In this document: positions 1 through 8,787 of the stretch, in pieces
How the letters are laid out: the number at the start of each line of letters is the position of its first letter
Position numbering within the stretch: position 1 is the first letter of the stretch
Assembly (NCBI RefSeq): GCF_002855555.1
Contig: NZ_PKRT01000001.1
Span: 2,384,001-2,448,000 of the forward strand
Source of the DNA: Novosphingobium sp. TH158
Lineage (GTDB): Bacteria > Pseudomonadota > Alphaproteobacteria > Sphingomonadales > Sphingomonadaceae
Length of the DNA stretch: 64,000 nt
Direction: 5' to 3'
Made by a program: the position numbers and the translations under genes
The notes under the pieces: model-generated
Told to the model about the DNA's origin: nothing
Seen by the model: the letters and a program-made list of their open reading frames with translations, nothing else
Database searches by the model: none

Positions 1-694
1 TGCGCTCGACGGCAAGGACACGATCCCGCCATTCGCTTACGAAGAGCCGCAGCCGCCGGCCGATCCCGAATTCCGGGCCGATGCTGCGCGGGCGCAGGCC
101 GGGGCCATGCTCTATGGCGGCAATGCGTGCCTCGTCTGCCATGGCTGGAATGCCGTGGCGAGCGGTGCCGCGCCGGACCTGCGCTATTCGCCGATCATCA
201 CCGATCCCGCCACCTTCAAGGCCGTGGTCCAGGGCGGGGCGCTCAAGCTGAACGGCATGCCGCCTTTCCCGCAGATCAAGGATGGCGACCTTGAGACGAT
301 CCGCTTCTTCCTGCGCAGCCGCGCGCAGCAGGTGCCGGCCGAACGCAAGGCGCTTGAGGAACGCAAGAAGGCGCAGGCGGCATCAACCGCCAAGGCGCCG
401 GACTTTGCGGGGAAGTGGGCCGTGGTGATCCAGACCTCGGCCGGGCCGCAGGAGGCTGTGCTCGACCTTGCGGTGAACGGCAACACGGTAACCGGCAAGG
501 CCATCGCCTCGCAGGGAACCGCCGATCTTGCCGGCGCCTTCGCCAATGGCCGCATCAAGCTGGAAGGGCGGGCATCGATGCCCTTCCCCATCTCGATCGG
601 CTATGACCTCACCATCCGTGACGGCGAGCTGACGGGAGACAACTCCAACGGCCCCTTCGGCACCTTCCCGGTGCGGGGAACGCGGCAGAAATAG
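1..694 (+). CDS. PQQ-dependent alcohol dehydrogenase (quinohaemoprotein), C-terminal part
   Basis: Only the last 230 codons are in the window; the reading frame is open from base 2, so the gene starts upstream. The visible part begins with the linker after the propeller domain, followed by a cytochrome c domain with a CLVCH haem-binding motif (bases 128-142) and a probable axial methionine in NGMPPF (codon at 257-259). In this family the protein oxidises alcohols or aldehydes in the periplasm with PQQ and passes electrons through the covalent haem. After the cytochrome domain there is an extra tail of about 100 residues, rich in alternating hydrophobic residues, not part of the usual enzyme. 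The family is clear from the haem domain and linker; the substrate cannot be read from this fragment. Confidence 0.8.
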   Translation, partial: ALDGKDTIPPFAYEEPQPPADPEFRADAARAQAGAMLYGGNACLVCHGWNAVASGAAPDLRYSPIITDPATFKAVVQGGALKLNGMPPFPQIKDGDLETIRFFLRSRAQQVPAERKALEERKKAQAASTAKAPDFAGKWAVVIQTSAGPQEAVLDLAVNGNTVTGKAIASQGTADLAGAFANGRIKLEGRASMPFPISIGYDLTIRDGELTGDNSNGPFGTFPVRGTRQK

Positions 695-719
695 CGGAGC
701 TGGTCGCCGGGCTTTCGCC

Positions 720-2051
720 TCAGGCGACCAGTTCGGTGACGGTGCGGCTGGTGTTCATCGCACCGGTGCCCCAGTTCTCCACCTGCACGCCCATGGCCTG
801 CTGGACGGATAGGACCACCCGCGATGTCGCATCGGCGCGGCCCGCCTTGTGATAGCCGGTACGCACGCGCCCGCCAGCACCGCCGATGATCATCATCGGG
901 ATGCCTTCCACCGCGTGCGACTTGGCGATGGAGCAGTCCGAGTGGGCGAACATCAGCGTATTGTCGAGCAGGGTGCCGTTGCCTTCCTTGATCGAGGCCA
1001 GCGCATCCACGAAATCGCGGCAGGCAAGCATGCTCTTGGCGGCGAACCAGGCGACCTGTTCCTGGTAGCCCAGCTTGGGATTGACCGGCTCTTCGTGTGT
1101 CAGCGTATGGTGCGTATCGGAGGACGATGACCGGCGCAGGTTCGATGCCGTGTCGGAGAACAGCATGTTGAACACGCGGGTCTGGTTGCAGGCCAGTGCC
1201 TGGGCCAGCAGCCCGGCCATGATCTTGTGATTGACCATGACGTTTTCGATATCGGCATCGACCACCGTCTTGCCGGGGGCCGAAGGCTTGGTGAAGTTCT
1301 CCACCCGTGCCGGCGGCTGGAGCTGCAGTTCAAGCTGCTGTTCCAGCTGGCGGACCGAGGTGAAGTATTCGTCCATCCGCTCGCGGTCGGCCGCGCCCAA
1401 CGTCTTCATCAGCCGCTCGCGATCATCCTTCACGGCAGACAGCACGCTCTGGCGGACCATGGTCCGCGGATCGGGCGAGAAGGTGCCTTCGTTGGGATCG
1501 CGGAAGCCCTCGCCGAACAGGCGCTGGTACAGCGCGATGGGCGATGTCTCGCTGGGATTGGGCGATGCCGCGCCGCGATAGGAATAGGAACGCTGGATGC
1601 CGGACGCGCTCAGCTCGATGGAGCGGAAGCGGGTATCCTGGCCGATGACATTGCCGATGGCCACGTCAAAGGTGCCGGTCTTGGGCGTTTCGCCCGGCAC
1701 CGGTATGCCGGTGCGCAGGCCGAAGTTGCCGGTCTGGTGCGGCTTGTTCGCCACCCCGTCCAGCTTCACGTCATAGCCGGTGAACAGGGCCATCTGCTTG
1801 CGATAGGGGGCCAGCGGCTCAAGATCCGGCGGCATCACGTAGTCAGCGCCTTCGGTCGCCGGGATGAACCGTTCGGGGATGAACCCGCAGCCCCAGATCC
1901 AGGTGCCGAAGCGCACCGGGATGCGCTGGCCCGTGGCGGCCAGGGCTTCGCCATTGCCGTCAAGGAACATGTTGAGGAAGGGCAGGGCGACGCCAACCTT
2001 GGCGCCATTGATCATGCCGCGAAGGATCGTGCGGCGGTTAAGGCTGGTCAC
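720..2051 (-). CDS. DUF1552 family Tat-exported protein
   Basis: A 443-residue protein that starts with a twin-arginine type signal (NRRTILRG followed by a hydrophobic stretch), so it is probably exported folded to the periplasm. The body matches the DUF1552 family, whose biochemical role is unknown but which nearly always sits beside DUF1592-type cytochrome proteins. The start is a GTG whose bases overlap the stop of the upstream DUF1592 gene (GTGA overlap), which implies translational coupling. It is the last gene of a three-gene minus-strand operon. Late motifs such as DTHHTLTH and FAHSDCS are rich in His, Asp and Cys and could bind metal; that is inference. Confidence 0.85.
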   Translation of the reverse strand: MTSLNRRTILRGMINGAKVGVALPFLNMFLDGNGEALAATGQRIPVRFGTWIWGCGFIPERFIPATEGADYVMPPDLEPLAPYRKQMALFTGYDVKLDGVANKPHQTGNFGLRTGIPVPGETPKTGTFDVAIGNVIGQDTRFRSIELSASGIQRSYSYRGAASPNPSETSPIALYQRLFGEGFRDPNEGTFSPDPRTMVRQSVLSAVKDDRERLMKTLGAADRERMDEYFTSVRQLEQQLELQLQPPARVENFTKPSAPGKTVVDADIENVMVNHKIMAGLLAQALACNQTRVFNMLFSDTASNLRRSSSSDTHHTLTHEEPVNPKLGYQEQVAWFAAKSMLACRDFVDALASIKEGNGTLLDNTLMFAHSDCSIAKSHAVEGIPMMIIGGAGGRVRTGYHKAGRADATSRVVLSVQQAMGVQVENWGTGAMNTSRTVTELVA

Positions 2052-3763
2052 GAGTTGTCTCCCTTCTTGCGCGTAATGGCTGTCTTGGTCCCTGCGGGGA
2101 CAAGGGCCGGGTTCGATATGGTGAAGAACGCGGGGCCGGTGGCAATGGCCCGCATCAGATCAGGCACGCGGTAGCCGTTTGCGGCGAACTGTTCGGCCAG
2201 CTTTTCGAGGTAGGGCTCCTCTGCCGGGTTCGCCTTCCTGCCCGATGCGGTGCGCAGCATCTTGTCTGCCAGGCAAACCGGCAGGCCCGGGTGATCGTGC
2301 AGGGCCTTGCCCAGGCCCGTCGCGCCGGTGAACGAGGCGCCCATGAGCGAGCCGGTAAGGTCCAGCGTCACCCCGTTTTCCTTGCTGCGGAAGGTACCGA
2401 TGCCATCGAAGCTTTCCAGCGTGAAGCCCATCGGATCGGTGATCTTGTGGCAGCCGGCGCAGGCCGGGTTGTCGTTATGCTCGGCAAGCCGCATCCGGGC
2501 GGTGGAGCCGGGACGATTGACCGCATCCTGCACTACCGAAAAGTTCACGTTGGCCGGCGGATCGGGAACCTTCTCGCACAGGAACACTTCGCGCAGCGAC
2601 TTGCCCCGCAGCGTGGGCGAAGAGCGCCCGGGATGCGAATGCAGCGCCAGCAGGCTGATGTCGGTCAGGATGCCGGAGCGCTGGCTGGAGGGGGCATATT
2701 CGGTCTGCTCCCAGCCATTGCGGGTGGGAACCGGCTGGCGATAGATGATGCCCAGTGAGCGGTTCATCCACGTCTTGCGGGTGGTGAACAGCCCGCGATA
2801 GTCGCCCCGGTCCGCCACCAGGTGCGAAACGATCGTGCGCAGCGTCTGTTCCTGCGCATCGTTGGCCACGGCGACAGTATAGGCGGGATAGATCGAGGGG
2901 TCCTTGAACAGGTCATTGAACCCGTCGAACAGCAGCATGTCCGAGAAGAACGAGCGGACCGCCTTTTCCAGTTTGGGCGAGGACACCAGCCGGTCGACCT
3001 GCCGGGCAAGGCCTGCCTCGGTATGGATCTCGCCGCTGGCGGCAGCGCGCAGCAGTTCCGCATCGGGTGCCGTATCGCTCAGGAAGTAGCTGAGCCGGGT
3101 CGCCTTGGACCAGGCGTCCAGCCGCTGCTGTCCGGGACGGGCCGGGTCCGGCTCCGTCCGTTCGATCCGCATCAGGAAGTGCGGAGAGACCAGCATGCCC
3201 GCAAGCGCGAATTCGAGCCCGTCATGGAACTTGCCCAGCTTCTGCTGTGCCGTTGCGGCAACGGTGACATAGCGATCACGCTCGGCAGAAGTGAGCGGAC
3301 GGCGGAACAGGCGCTGGCCATAGGTTTCGACAAAGCGGGTGGCACAGGCCTTGTCGAAGGCGGCTTCATCCTTCGGCTGGCATGGCATGAACTGCGCGCG
3401 GCGTTTTTCGCTGGTGACTTCGGCGGCGATGCTGCGCGCCGAAATGTCGTACTGCTCGATGCTGAAGGCCGACATGCCGCCATAGGTCGTGCCCACGGCC
3501 AGCAGGCCATCGACGCGCAGGCCGCGTTCGAAACGGCCGGCAATCGGCACGTCGGGCGCGAAGATGTCGGCGATGGTGGCGCGGTACTGCGATTCGGTCA
3601 GGCGGCGCACATTGCCGGGCGCTGTCGCCGGCCCGCTTTCCGCTGCCTGTGCCGGTCCGGCCACGCGAGCGCCGTCCTGCTGCGTCCAGGCGAGCGTCCC
3701 GGCGAGGGCCAGCCCCAGCCCGATGCAGGTCTTGCGAAGGAACGATGGATGCTTGCGGGTCAC
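2048..3763 (-). CDS. DUF1592 family secreted protein with haem motif
   Basis: A 571-residue protein with an N-terminal signal peptide, followed in order by regions resembling the PSD3/DUF1587 (from about residue 50), DUF1595, DUF1592, DUF1588 and DUF1585 modules. These modules were first noted in Planctomycetes cytochrome proteins. A CAGCH haem-binding motif lies at the start of the last module. The GTG start has a good ribosome site (GAGGA) and lies one base after the stop of the upstream gene. Being co-transcribed with a DUF1552 protein and next to a PQQ dehydrogenase, it probably acts in periplasmic electron transfer or oxidation. No enzyme activity has been assigned to the family to my knowledge. 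Confidence 0.85.
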   Translation of the reverse strand: MTRKHPSFLRKTCIGLGLALAGTLAWTQQDGARVAGPAQAAESGPATAPGNVRRLTESQYRATIADIFAPDVPIAGRFERGLRVDGLLAVGTTYGGMSAFSIEQYDISARSIAAEVTSEKRRAQFMPCQPKDEAAFDKACATRFVETYGQRLFRRPLTSAERDRYVTVAATAQQKLGKFHDGLEFALAGMLVSPHFLMRIERTEPDPARPGQQRLDAWSKATRLSYFLSDTAPDAELLRAAASGEIHTEAGLARQVDRLVSSPKLEKAVRSFFSDMLLFDGFNDLFKDPSIYPAYTVAVANDAQEQTLRTIVSHLVADRGDYRGLFTTRKTWMNRSLGIIYRQPVPTRNGWEQTEYAPSSQRSGILTDISLLALHSHPGRSSPTLRGKSLREVFLCEKVPDPPANVNFSVVQDAVNRPGSTARMRLAEHNDNPACAGCHKITDPMGFTLESFDGIGTFRSKENGVTLDLTGSLMGASFTGATGLGKALHDHPGLPVCLADKMLRTASGRKANPAEEPYLEKLAEQFAANGYRVPDLMRAIATGPAFFTISNPALVPAGTKTAITRKKGDNS

Positions 3764-3764
3764 T

Positions 3765-5021
3765 TCATTTCCTCATGGCAAGGGGCGCGTTGATGCTCTG
3801 CGTCTTCGTATCGACCACGAAGGCGGGCATCAGGCGGATCTTGTATTGTGTGGAGATCGTGGTGCAGCGGCCAGTGGCCGGGTCGCGGTGTCCGTCGGCG
3901 GCCTGCTGCATGGCCTGGTAAACGCCATTGCACGAATAGCCGAGCGCGCCGGCGCGACCCACCGAAGTCTGGATGCGCATCCGCTCGGGCGCCAGTTCGC
4001 CCTTCGCGTTCCGGCTGGTCCGTACGCCGAACTGCACGTTGTAGATCGAATCGATCGGCGAATAGCCGGCCAGGTAGCCTTCCATGCCGCCGTCTGGCGT
4101 GAAGGTCAGCCGCACACGGGCATCGCGCAGCTCGCGATCCTCGGACATCGAATTGACCACGTTGATCAGGCGCACGTCCATCGCGCCGCTGGTGAGGACA
4201 CCATTGACGATCCGCCCCTTGGCCGTCGCGTGGTAGCGCTTGTCGCGGTGGACGGCATAGGTGGCAAAAGGCAGTGCATTGCGCGCCGCGCTCAGTTGCA
4301 GCGGGTCGGCATTGGCATAGATGCCGACTTCGACCTCGGGATCGTTGGCCAGGCTGTCCACGCCCTTGAGCGAGACGAGGATGCCCCACGATCCGGTGTA
4401 CATTTCGGTCTGGAAGCCATTGCCGGCACCGGTTGACTGGAAGCCGGTGGTGCAGCCGATCACGCGGTAGAACTGGTTGTCGATACCGCGCTGGCCCTGC
4501 GCGCCGCGAAATTCGGGATGGCCGCAGGTCGCTGCGGACTTGCCCTTGCCCTTGCCATCGCCGTCGAGGTCAATGCCCTGGGCAATCGCATCGCGCCCTT
4601 CGACCATGCGCCAGTTGGGATCTGTCGGGCCGGCCTGCGGGTTCATGCAGATGTTCTGGCCGTTGGGCGCGGTGTTGACCATCATGTTCAACCGGCGCTG
4701 ATAGCCCTGATCGCTCTCGCCTTCGCGCCGCGCCCCTTCGGGCCGGGCCTTCAGCTGTTCGACCAGTCCGCGGACGCCGCCGGTCAATCCGCGCGGGCAT
4801 GCGTTCGACGCCGAAGCATCGGGGCCAAGGGCATATGCGAATTCGGTGGCGACGAAGCCTGCTTCGCCATTGCGCACAACGTCAGCGAAGACCTCGTCGC
4901 TGACCGGCGTCGGAGCAGGGGCGGGATTCGCCTCGGCCGGGCGCCAGAAGCTGGCACCGGCCGCCGCCGCAACCACCAGGGCGCTTATAGCCAATGGAGC
5001 CAATAGTCTGCGTTGCGGCAC
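3765..5021 (-). CDS. secreted protein of unknown function, first gene of DUF1592/DUF1552 operon
   Basis: I do not recognise this 418-residue protein. The chosen GTG start at 5021 follows a strong AGGAG ribosome site six bases away; an upstream GTG at 5045 gives eight more residues. The N-terminus has a single hydrophobic segment (about residues 8-25), so it is exported or anchored with its body in the periplasm. The mature part contains several cysteines (for example in NACPRG, NICMNP, ATCGHP and IGCTTG), enough for disulfides, and a short DLDGDGKGKGK stretch that resembles a calcium loop. It lies one base before the DUF1592 gene, so all three genes of the operon are probably made together and act together. 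Confidence 0.75.
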   Translation of the reverse strand: MPQRRLLAPLAISALVVAAAAGASFWRPAEANPAPAPTPVSDEVFADVVRNGEAGFVATEFAYALGPDASASNACPRGLTGGVRGLVEQLKARPEGARREGESDQGYQRRLNMMVNTAPNGQNICMNPQAGPTDPNWRMVEGRDAIAQGIDLDGDGKGKGKSAATCGHPEFRGAQGQRGIDNQFYRVIGCTTGFQSTGAGNGFQTEMYTGSWGILVSLKGVDSLANDPEVEVGIYANADPLQLSAARNALPFATYAVHRDKRYHATAKGRIVNGVLTSGAMDVRLINVVNSMSEDRELRDARVRLTFTPDGGMEGYLAGYSPIDSIYNVQFGVRTSRNAKGELAPERMRIQTSVGRAGALGYSCNGVYQAMQQAADGHRDPATGRCTTISTQYKIRLMPAFVVDTKTQSINAPLAMRK

Positions 5022-5209
5022 CCAACTCTCCTCGATCCCTGACACGGCAAGCCTCGTGGACCCGCCTGGTAAGACCGCATTATCGCGATCTCGCGGCAGA
5101 TGGCCAGACCGATCGCCGCCGGTGCGACCATTTATTACAAGCTGCTACGAAGCCCCGAATGTGGCGGTTTACGCGGGGTATCGGCCTATTCCTGCCAGCC
5201 ATGACCGGG

Positions 5210-5239
5210 TTGACACGCGGCGGATGCCTTCCGAATAGC
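5210..5239 (+). promoter_or_regulatory. candidate sigma-70-like promoter for the DUF1080 gene
   Basis: A perfect TTGACA (-35) at 5210-5215 is followed after 18 bases by AATAGC (-10-like, three of six matches) at 5234-5239. It points toward the gene starting at 5267 and would give a leader of about 20 bases. The -10 is weak. Confidence 0.4.
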
Positions 5240-5266
5240 CGGGCAGGCAATCAGCGGGAGAGAACG

Positions 5267-6007
5267 ATGCGCCTTGCAACCTATGGCCTGGCCTTGCTGG
5301 CCGCTGGTGCCTCCATCGCGCCACTGGCGGCGAAGCCCGCCCGCGAAGTTGCGTTGTTCAACGGCAAGGATCTTTCCGGCTGGACCTTCTTCCTTGAGGA
5401 AAAGGAATTCAACACTGGCGGCAAGGGCCGCATTTCCGATTTTGCCCGGGTCTTGCCGGGCGGGGTGCTTGAGATTCGCCCCCGGATGCACGGCGCCCTG
5501 ATCACCCGGCGCGATTACCTGAACTACCGTCTGCGGGCCGAATTCCGCTGGCCCGAACCCGGCCCGCGCGATGACAGCGGCCTGTTCCTGCGCGTCCGCC
5601 CGCCCTTCGCCTGGGACATGGTTCATGGCGAGATGGCGCGGTTCTACATGTTCCAGATCCAGCCCGGCAACACCGGCGACCTGTGGGTGATGGGCTACAG
5701 CGAATCCTTGCTGAAGACCGATCCGGCGCGCTCGTTCCAGCCGTTCGGCAATCTCCCGCTCGGGCCGGGCGGACATATCCGCCGCCACGTGAAGACCCAC
5801 GATGCCGAGCGGCCCGCGGGCGAGTGGAACGCACTTGAAGCCGTGATCGAGGGCAAGACGGTGAAGGTCTATGTCAACGGCCAGTTGGTCAACGAAGGGC
5901 GCAACCTTGCCGACCTGCCCGGGCGCATCGGCCTGGAATCGGAACGCGGCACCATCCAGTACCGCAACATTCGCCTGCTTCCCCTCCCGGACAAGGCAGG
6001 GGGCTAG
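5267..6007 (+). CDS. DUF1080 / 3-keto-disaccharide hydrolase domain protein
   Basis: A 246-residue protein with a signal peptide (about residues 1-21) and a single concanavalin-like domain of the DUF1080 family, recognised from the opening ALFNGKDLSGW and the late pattern KVYVNGQLVNEG, GRIGLESERG and QYRNIRLLP. Characterised members hydrolyse 3-keto-glycosides made by sugar C3 oxidation. The ATG at 5267 follows a GGGAG site; the frame is open further upstream but this start gives the signal peptide. It is convergent with the SDR gene and divergent from the DUF1592 operon. A role in a periplasmic oxidise-then-hydrolyse route together with these neighbours is inference. Confidence 0.8.
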   Translation: MRLATYGLALLAAGASIAPLAAKPAREVALFNGKDLSGWTFFLEEKEFNTGGKGRISDFARVLPGGVLEIRPRMHGALITRRDYLNYRLRAEFRWPEPGPRDDSGLFLRVRPPFAWDMVHGEMARFYMFQIQPGNTGDLWVMGYSESLLKTDPARSFQPFGNLPLGPGGHIRRHVKTHDAERPAGEWNALEAVIEGKTVKVYVNGQLVNEGRNLADLPGRIGLESERGTIQYRNIRLLPLPDKAGG

Positions 6008-6017
6008 GCCGCAGGGA

Positions 6018-6818
6018 TCAGGCGATCACGCCGCCATCGACCGGAAGGGTGCTGCCGGTCATGAACAGCGACATGTCGCTGGCGCAGAACAGCACGGCCC
6101 GGGCAACGTCGTCCGCCACGCCATGGCGGCCGAGCGGGCTGCCGGCGATGCCCGGGATGCCGGTGTGCTTGAAGATTTCCGCGCCGGCTTCCTTCAGGAA
6201 CATGGTGTTCTCCGTCAGGCAGACGCCGGGCGCGATGCCCATCACGCGGATGCCGTGCGGGGCAAACTCGATCGAAAGCTCGCGCGTCAGGCCGACCACC
6301 CCGTGCTTGGAACTGACATACGCGGCCTGGCCCGAGGAAATGCCGCGCAGACCCGCGAGCGAGGCAATGTTGACGATGACCCCGCCCTTGCCGGCCGCGA
6401 TCATCCGCCGCGCCGCCTCGCGCGCGCCGACGAAGGTGCCGCGCAGGTTGATGTTCTGCACCTTGTCCCATTCCTCGATGGCAAGGTCGAAGGCCGGGAC
6501 GTGCGAGGCGACACCGGCGTTGTTGACCCATATGTCCAGTGAACCGAACCTGGCCACGGCGTGATCGGCCACGGCCTCGATCTCGGCAACATTGGCTGCG
6601 TCCATGCGGATGGCGCTGGCCGGTCCTTCCAGCCCCTGCGCGGTTTCCTGCGCGCCAGCCTCGTCGATGTCGCAGACCACGACACTGGCCCCGGCTTGTG
6701 ACAGGCGGCGCGCGATGGCCTTGCCCAGCCCCCGTGCCGACCCGGTGACGACTGCCGTACGCCCCTTCAGCGAAACGATTTCGGAAACGGGCAGGTCGGT
6801 TACGTCGGGCAGTTCCAT
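6018..6818 (-). CDS. SDR family oxidoreductase
   Basis: A 266-residue classical short-chain dehydrogenase. It shows the nucleotide-binding motif TGSARGLG near residue 25, NNAG in the middle, and the catalytic Ser in VNIASLAG with YVSSK thereafter. The C-terminal SGSTLPVDGG is the usual SDR ending. An acidic residue in VVCDIDEAG after strand 2 suggests NAD rather than NADP. I chose the ATG at 6818 because it follows a GGGGG-rich ribosome site and gives a normal length; an ATG at 6860 would add 14 residues. It lies 106 bases after the winged-helix gene on the same strand. The substrate is unknown. Confidence 0.85.
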   Translation of the reverse strand: MELPDVTDLPVSEIVSLKGRTAVVTGSARGLGKAIARRLSQAGASVVVCDIDEAGAQETAQGLEGPASAIRMDAANVAEIEAVADHAVARFGSLDIWVNNAGVASHVPAFDLAIEEWDKVQNINLRGTFVGAREAARRMIAAGKGGVIVNIASLAGLRGISSGQAAYVSSKHGVVGLTRELSIEFAPHGIRVMGIAPGVCLTENTMFLKEAGAEIFKHTGIPGIAGSPLGRHGVADDVARAVLFCASDMSLFMTGSTLPVDGGVIA

Positions 6819-6851
6819 GTAATCCCCCAAGGACAGGCAGGCAGATAGTAT

Positions 6852-6866
6852 GCGATACAATGTCGC
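6852..6866. promoter_or_regulatory. near-palindrome, possible operator of the SDR gene
   Basis: GCGATACAATGTCGC is an imperfect 15-bp inverted repeat (GCGA arms, YA/TR inner positions) in the 106-bp gap upstream of the SDR start. It lies 34 bases or more before the start codon, where a repressor could act. The binding protein is not known; the adjacent winged-helix gene is one candidate. Confidence 0.3.
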
Positions 6867-6924
6867 GTAATATCCTGCGCACGGTCAAGCCGAAACTTTG
6901 CCCGGCGTCCCTTGCGCAGCGCCT

Positions 6925-7860
6925 TCAGCCGCCGATCATCCCCTGCGGGCCGGCATCGATTGCCGCCTGTGCGTGCATCTGGAAGTAGCCCAGGAACGAG
7001 GCCATGAAGGTGAGGAAGGAACAGATCATCAGGTCGGAAAAGCGGATCTGCCCGGTACGCCCCGGCGGTTCATCGAGCAGGCCCTGTTCATGGCCGCTGG
7101 CCAGCAGGCGCAGCAGGTTGCTGCGCGACCCGCCAAAGCGCCCGGCGGCACTGCGGATGCTCAGTTCCACCGCACTGCGCCGCAGTTCGGCATCTCCGGT
7201 GATGGAGGCGAGGGCCACGTGTTCCATCAGCAGCCAGCCACCATCCGATGCGGCGAAATGCAGCACTTCTGGAAAGGGGTCGATCGGCTGCCAGCCGGCC
7301 AGCAGTCCCTGTGCGCCCCGGATCCGCATTTCTCGGCCCAGCTCGGGAAAGTCGCGACGGATCTCCAGCAGGTTGCTGCCTGCCGCCGCATCGACCGAGG
7401 CAAAGATATTGTCGTTCCATTCCTCGACGATGGCCATGAACCGGCCGGTCGGTTCGAGATGGACGACGCGGCTGTCCAGCTTCGAGCGGACCGGGGTCAG
7501 GTAACCCCCCAGTTTCATGACGTTGAGGAAAGCAGAGACCCGGCCCGGACTGGCCAGGCCGAGCTGCCTGCAGACCCGCTGCAGGTTGGCCACGGTCAGC
7601 CCCGATCGCGGATCGCCGGGATCGCGGGTGGCATGCAGGTACAGCGTGAAGACCAGGATCTGGAACCGCCAGACTTCGGCCACCACCTTGTTGAGGATCA
7701 GGTTGTAGGCGAAGAACGGCTGCATCACGCCTTCATGGCGGCGCACACCGTCAAGGAAGCGGGGAAGGTTCCTGAAGGCGACGATACGATTCCATTCCGC
7801 TTCCGGCATGCGGCTGGCGAACAGCGCGTCATGCTTGCGGATATCCAGGCAGTCAGACAT
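6925..7860 (-). CDS. winged-helix (MarR-like) protein of unknown role
   Basis: A 311-residue protein. The region around residues 85-125 (LTVANLQRVCRQLGLASPG and RVSAFLNVMKLGGYLTPVRS) reads as a helix-turn-helix followed by a wing, as in MarR-type regulators. The remaining 190 residues match nothing I recognise, and the C-terminus is hydrophobic and aromatic. The ATG has a strong GAGGAG site. It precedes an SDR gene on the same strand, so it could regulate that gene. A DNA-binding role is inferred from the HTH-like segment only. Confidence 0.6.
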   Translation of the reverse strand: MSDCLDIRKHDALFASRMPEAEWNRIVAFRNLPRFLDGVRRHEGVMQPFFAYNLILNKVVAEVWRFQILVFTLYLHATRDPGDPRSGLTVANLQRVCRQLGLASPGRVSAFLNVMKLGGYLTPVRSKLDSRVVHLEPTGRFMAIVEEWNDNIFASVDAAAGSNLLEIRRDFPELGREMRIRGAQGLLAGWQPIDPFPEVLHFAASDGGWLLMEHVALASITGDAELRRSAVELSIRSAAGRFGGSRSNLLRLLASGHEQGLLDEPPGRTGQIRFSDLMICSFLTFMASFLGYFQMHAQAAIDAGPQGMIGG

Positions 7861-7934
7861 TCAACTCCTCGTCCCGGCGCAGGCCGACCGATCCGGCCGA
7901 CCCGTCGCGGCACGCTTCCCGATAAGCTGCGCGA

Positions 7935-7944
7935 TATACGTATA
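7935..7944. promoter_or_regulatory. perfect 10-bp palindrome upstream of the winged-helix gene
   Basis: TATACGTATA lies in the AT-rich core of the 240-bp gap 7861-8100, about 75 bases upstream of the minus-strand start at 7860. It may be a promoter element or an autoregulatory operator. Nothing else stands out in this gap. Confidence 0.25.
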
Positions 7945-8100
7945 AATGCCTGGGCACGGATAACGGCGCACCGGCTTTTCCACGGTGGCGCCTGCCTTGC
8001 GGAACAATCGCCCCGGCATTGCGCACCGCCGGGACGGGAAGAGCCGATCAGCACGGTCGGCGCCGGCTCAGGGCTGAACAGCTGCTCTTGTCGTTGCGCG

Positions 8101-8772
8101 TCAGAAGCTGGCTGACAAGGTAAGGTTGGCGGTGTGGTCCACCCGGTCCGCACCGTTTCGCACCACCCACTGGTTGAGGTAGCCCGGCTCGAGCGTCACC
8201 GCCTTGCCCAGCGGCACGGAAACGCCCGCGAAGTTGCGCCACAGGCCCAGGCCATCGCGCTGGAAGCCGGTTTCGTTGAGGCCGATGAACGGTTCGGTCC
8301 ACACCACGCCGCGCATCTTGCCCGATAGCGGCGCGGTCAGCCGCAACTGCTGGCGCAGGCGCCAGGCCGTGCCCGGCTGCTCTTCAAGGAAGCGCTGTTC
8401 CAGCCGGGTGCGGCCGGTGATCGTCACCCCCTTGCCATCGCCCAGCAGGCGGAACGAGAGCTGCTGGAATAGGCGGTGCTCGTTGGTCCGCACCGGGCCG
8501 ACCGGATCGGTCATGACATAGGCATAGCCGATCCAGGCCGTGGTGGTCTTGTCCAGCTTGTAGCCGATCGCCGGACGCACCAGGAACTGGCCGAGGCGCG
8601 AGGCATCGTTGGTGAAACGCTCCTGCGCCTCGAGCCAGAGCTGGCCGCCACCGCCCAGGTCGACCGTGGCGGTCTGCGCCAGCCAGATGTTCGCATCTTC
8701 CTCTGCCGCGTGGGCGGCCAGTGGGACGAGGCAGCCGATCAGGCCTGCCATGACGGAGACGGTGCGAAACAT
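8101..8772 (-). CDS. DUF2490 family outer-membrane protein
   Basis: A 223-residue protein with a cleavable signal peptide (ends near AAHA) and a mature part made of alternating beta strands that ends in a terminal Phe (LTLSASF), the usual outer-membrane barrel signature. The pattern NIWLAQTATVDLG followed by LWLEAQERFTND is typical of DUF2490 proteins. The function of the family is unknown. It is the third gene of an operon with the NTF2-like and OmpW genes, 15 bases after OmpW. Confidence 0.8.
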   Translation of the reverse strand: MFRTVSVMAGLIGCLVPLAAHAAEEDANIWLAQTATVDLGGGGQLWLEAQERFTNDASRLGQFLVRPAIGYKLDKTTTAWIGYAYVMTDPVGPVRTNEHRLFQQLSFRLLGDGKGVTITGRTRLEQRFLEEQPGTAWRLRQQLRLTAPLSGKMRGVVWTEPFIGLNETGFQRDGLGLWRNFAGVSVPLGKAVTLEPGYLNQWVVRNGADRVDHTANLTLSASF

Positions 8773-8787
8773 CGGGCGGCCCTCCGG

